Below are positions 12,185 through 14,180 of a stretch of 14,180 nucleotides of DNA, in pieces. The notes beneath the pieces were generated by a model. It searched no databases. It worked only from the letters and a program-made list of their open reading frames with translations, and was not told the origin of the DNA. The number at the start of each line of letters is the position of its first letter. The first letter of the stretch is position 1. Origin of the DNA: CAXBYZ01 sp043826085 (GTDB lineage: Bacteria; Patescibacteriota; Microgenomatia; UBA1400; CG1-02-47-37); the NCBI GenBank assembly GCA_043826085.1, contig JBDRQW010000023.1, positions 1 through 14,180 on the forward strand. The letters are read 5' to 3'. The translations under genes and the position numbers were made by a program.

Positions 12185-14180
12185 ATGAATATAACCTTAA
12201 AGGGATTAACTGCCAATAGAGCGGAAAAATTGTTAAAAGAGTATGGGGAGAATAAGTTGAAGGCGAAGAAGGCGGTTAGTTGGGTAAAAGTGTTATTGGA
12301 TCAGTTTAAATCTCCATTGATTTATATACTGGTAATTGCTTCAGGGGTTACGGTGATGTTGGGTGATTTTATTGATGCCGGAGTAATAGGGGCGGCGGTG
12401 GTGTTAAACACTATTTTGGGATTTTATCAGGAGATGAAGGCGGAGAAAAGTTTGGAGGCTTTGTCTAAAATGTTATCTCCTAAAGCTAAAGTAATTCGAG
12501 ATGGAAAAAGAGAGTTGATTGAGGCTAGCTTGGTAGTACCGGGTGATATTTGTGTTTTGGAGTTGGGTGAGCGGGTGCCGGCGGACGGGATAGTGGTTGA
12601 AGCAAATGGTTTGAGTATAAATGAGGCGATGTTGACGGGGGAGAGTGTAGCTGTGGAGAAGGGGGGTATTCACCCCCTAAAGCTTGCAAAGAATCAGGAG
12701 AGCAAGGGGTATTCACCCCTTGCGGCTATTGGTAGTAGTGAAGAAACTTTGAAGTTAGAAGCACAGAATCAGGTCTATATGGGGACGATGGTGAGTGGGG
12801 GAATTGGGTTGATGGAGGTTACTAAGACCGGACAGGAAACAGAGATTGGCAAGATTGCGGAGAAGTTGACCGAGACTAAAGAAGAAAAAACGCCACTGCA
12901 AAAGCAGATAAATAAGTTTAGCAAGAAATTAGCCATAATGGTGGGGGTAATTTCTCTAGTAATTTTGATAGCGGGATTGGTGGCGGGAGATCCGTTTGTG
13001 GAGATTTTTACGACGGCGGTGGCGGTGGCGGTTTCGGCAATTCCTGAAGGACTGGCGGTGAGTTTGACGGTGATATTGGCAATTGGGATGCAGAGAATTT
13101 TTAAGAAAAAAGCCTTGGTGAGAAAGTTAATGGCAGCTGAGACATTGGGATCGGTGACGGTGATTTGTGCGGATAAAACCGGAACTTTAACAGAAGGAAA
13201 GATGAAGGTGGTAGATTGTTTAACTTCGGAAAACCAAGGTTCCGAACAGATATTTTCGGGTTCGAGTACGAACTCGAGTCCTCAAAGGTCCGGCCTTAAA
13301 GGATTACCTTCAAGAACGGACCTTAATTTACAAGAGACTTTGATGGTTAAGATAGCCGTTCTTTGTAATGATATGCGGGATCCTTTGGAGATTGGGATGA
13401 TGGATTGGGCCCAGGGTTTATTTTCGGGTTCGAGTACGAACTCGAGTCCTCTAAGGTCCGGCCTTAAAGGAGTACCTTCAAGAACGGACCTTTCATTGGA
13501 AGTTCGGAACCTTAGAACGGACCTTTCATTAGAGACTTTGGAGAAGGAATATCCGAGATTGGATCAGATTCCGTTTGATCCTAAGTGGAGATACATTGCC
13601 ACTTTACATAAACCTCAATCACGCTCCAGGAGCGTGATGAGGAATTTATTGTTGGTGAGTGGGGCGCCGGAAGAGATACTGGATAGATGTGAGACAACCG
13701 AGGAAAGAAGAAAAGCGTGGGGGGAGAGGTTTGTGGAGGAGGGCAAGAAAGGGAGGCGATTGGTGGGTTTTGCTTTTAAAGAGATTTCTAAAGATAAAAT
13801 TAATGATAAGGATATAAAGGGTTTGAGGTGGATAGGGAGTTTAGCTTATGAAGATCCGGTCAGGATTGGAGTAGAAAAGGCTTTGAAAGAAGCTAAGAGC
13901 GCGGGGATTAAGGTAAAAGTAATAACCGGGGATTATCGGTTTACGGCTGAGGCGGTAGTGAACCAGTTAAAGATAGAAAAGGGAGGACTTAAAAATTCGC
14001 AGATTATGGAAGGATTTGAGTTGGCTAAAATTAGTGATGAAGAGCTTAGGAAAAAAATAGATGAAATAGTTTTGTTTTGTAGAACTAAACCGGAGCAGAA
14101 GTTAAGGATTGTGCAAGCTTTACAAGACAAAGGGGAAGTGGTGGCTATGACCGGGGATGGAGTTAATGATGCGCCGGCGA
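12185..14180 (+). CDS. P2-type cation-transporting ATPase, 3' end outside window
   Basis: The frame is open from ATG 12185 to the window end: 665 codons, no stop. P-type ATPases pump cations across the membrane through an aspartyl-phosphate. Visible parts: N-terminal cation-ATPase domain (LTANRAEKLLKEYGENKL, 8-25); M1-M2 (about 44-81); the A-domain TGES (151-154); M3-M4 (about 248-302) with IPEGL (286-290), the M4 ion-site motif of the calcium-pump-like P2 group; the phosphorylation motif DKTGTLT (Asp330); nucleotide-domain FDP (464-466) and SGAPE (492-496); then ITGD (580-583) and MTGDGVNDAP (655-664). M5 onward is missing. In place of the usual KGAPE Lys there is Ser492. Ca2+ is a guess; the M5-M6 ion-site residues are not visible. 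Repeat-derived inserts occupy residues 160-190, about 350-380, 412-450 and 477-486, all in frame. It lies 37 bases after the GIY-YIG gene. Confidence 0.93.
   Translation, partial: MNITLKGLTANRAEKLLKEYGENKLKAKKAVSWVKVLLDQFKSPLIYILVIASGVTVMLGDFIDAGVIGAAVVLNTILGFYQEMKAEKSLEALSKMLSPKAKVIRDGKRELIEASLVVPGDICVLELGERVPADGIVVEANGLSINEAMLTGESVAVEKGGIHPLKLAKNQESKGYSPLAAIGSSEETLKLEAQNQVYMGTMVSGGIGLMEVTKTGQETEIGKIAEKLTETKEEKTPLQKQINKFSKKLAIMVGVISLVILIAGLVAGDPFVEIFTTAVAVAVSAIPEGLAVSLTVILAIGMQRIFKKKALVRKLMAAETLGSVTVICADKTGTLTEGKMKVVDCLTSENQGSEQIFSGSSTNSSPQRSGLKGLPSRTDLNLQETLMVKIAVLCNDMRDPLEIGMMDWAQGLFSGSSTNSSPLRSGLKGVPSRTDLSLEVRNLRTDLSLETLEKEYPRLDQIPFDPKWRYIATLHKPQSRSRSVMRNLLLVSGAPEEILDRCETTEERRKAWGERFVEEGKKGRRLVGFAFKEISKDKINDKDIKGLRWIGSLAYEDPVRIGVEKALKEAKSAGIKVKVITGDYRFTAEAVVNQLKIEKGGLKNSQIMEGFELAKISDEELRKKIDEIVLFCRTKPEQKLRIVQALQDKGEVVAMTGDGVNDAPA
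12662..12750. repeat. In-frame TATTCA palindromic element in P-type ATPase
   Basis: Hairpins GGGGG/CCCCC (12662-12666, 12673-12677) and GCAAGGGG/CCCCTTGC (12702-12709, 12716-12723), both with TATTCA loops, are followed by CTATTGGTAGTAGT. It aligns gap-free with 7107-7195 in the ligase. The second stem has a C-G pair where the ligase copy has T-A, so pairing is kept. It encodes GGIHPLKLAK...GYSPLAAIGSS between TGES and VYMGTMV of the A domain. Confidence 0.9.
13251..13324 (+). repeat. 74-bp direct repeat, copy 1, in ATPase N domain
   Basis: The repeat contains two hairpins. One is TCGAGT-ACGA-ACTCGA, extendable with wobble pairs. The other is a nested AAGGTCCG...CGGACCTT around AAGG-ATTA-CCTT. 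It encodes a Ser/Thr/Gly-rich stretch beginning FSGSSTNSSPQRSGLKG. It differs from copy 2 at only two of 74 positions. Confidence 0.9.
13419..13492 (+). repeat. 74-bp direct repeat, copy 2, in ATPase N domain
   Basis: This copy is 72 of 74 identical to 13251-13324, 168 bases downstream and so in the same frame, encoding FSGSSTNSSPLRSGLKG. One change (ATTA to AGTA) falls in a hairpin loop. Its end is partly repeated again: AGAACGGACCTTTCATT occurs at 13481-13497 and 13514-13530, a 33-base (11-codon) period. Confidence 0.9.
13613..13642. repeat. In-frame palindrome in ATPase N domain
   Basis: TCACGCTCC (13619-13627) and GGAGCGTGA (13629-13637) are perfect arms around one A, extended by CCTCA/TGAGG (13613-13617, 13638-13642) with one bulged A. 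It encodes an SRSRS-containing stretch just before the LLLVSGAPE strand. It has the three-base-loop form of 11110-11130. Confidence 0.75.

Larger units (their letters stand above)
13236..13513. repeat. Long-range inverted arms around N-domain repeats
   Basis: AAGGTTCCGAAC (13236-13247) and GTTCGGAACCTT (13502-13513) are perfect inverted arms. They belong to the same arm family as the ligase insert at 8025-8083. They enclose both 74-bp repeats and the conserved nucleotide-domain segment containing CNDMRDP. Confidence 0.65.

Noticed and set aside
12473..12716. Two minus-strand open frames inside the P-type ATPase
   Set aside because: They are antisense to A-domain motifs and the palindromic insert; Pro/Ser/His-rich translation is typical of a shadow.
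1..14180. tRNA, rRNA or riboswitch genes
   Set aside because: I saw no cloverleaf, rRNA-like or known aptamer pattern on either strand; structured parts are explained by the palindromic repeats.

Overview
The window looks like a piece of a small-genome Candidate Phyla Radiation (Patescibacteria) chromosome, most likely Microgenomates-like. This is inferred from gene content and style only: compact, mostly plus-strand genes; an archaeal-type ATP-dependent DNA ligase; a CofE-like ligase; a DUF5654-type mini membrane protein; two DUF4143 ATPases; and many palindromic repeats. TGA is used as a normal stop, so no recoding is visible.

Layout. (1) 1-2862: purA, an FAD-dependent dehydrogenase overlapping it by ATGA, and a convergent 53-residue membrane protein. 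(2) 2913-5637: a Fic protein, then a gene-poor stretch (4019-4409) holding two copies of a composite hairpin repeat on either side of a decayed vapBC-like pair, then a membrane-anchored TPR protein. (3) 5600-9918: two distantly related DUF4143 ATPases bracketing the DNA ligase, the first coupled to the ligase by ATGA, the second followed by a fragment resembling the ligase 3' end. (4) 9984-11865: a secreted protein of unknown function and a minus-strand CofE-like gene, with a 5' fragment of a second cofE copy between them. (5) 11866-14180: a GIY-YIG protein and a P2-type cation ATPase that runs off the window open and has no stop inside it.

The most striking content is a set of palindromic repeats that sit between genes, between ribosome-binding site and start codon, and in frame inside genes. 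One family has an invariant TATTCA loop on stems that change in a compensating way. An 89-bp copy lies in the ligase and another, 87% identical by my count and in the same codon phase, lies in the P-type ATPase. A second family (GGTT-A/C-CGAACT arms) frames the vapBC remnant, forms a nested insert in the ligase, and brackets a duplicated 74-bp block in the ATPase nucleotide-binding domain. These behave like the in-frame palindromic elements known from Rickettsia, but I do not recognise the sequences.

A second pattern is that many start codons lie only 6-8 bases after a good -10 hexamer (Fic, DUF5654, TPR, both DUF4143 ATPases, CofE and its remnant, GIY-YIG). This implies mostly leaderless mRNAs here, with Shine-Dalgarno starts for the secreted protein and probably purA and the P-type ATPase.
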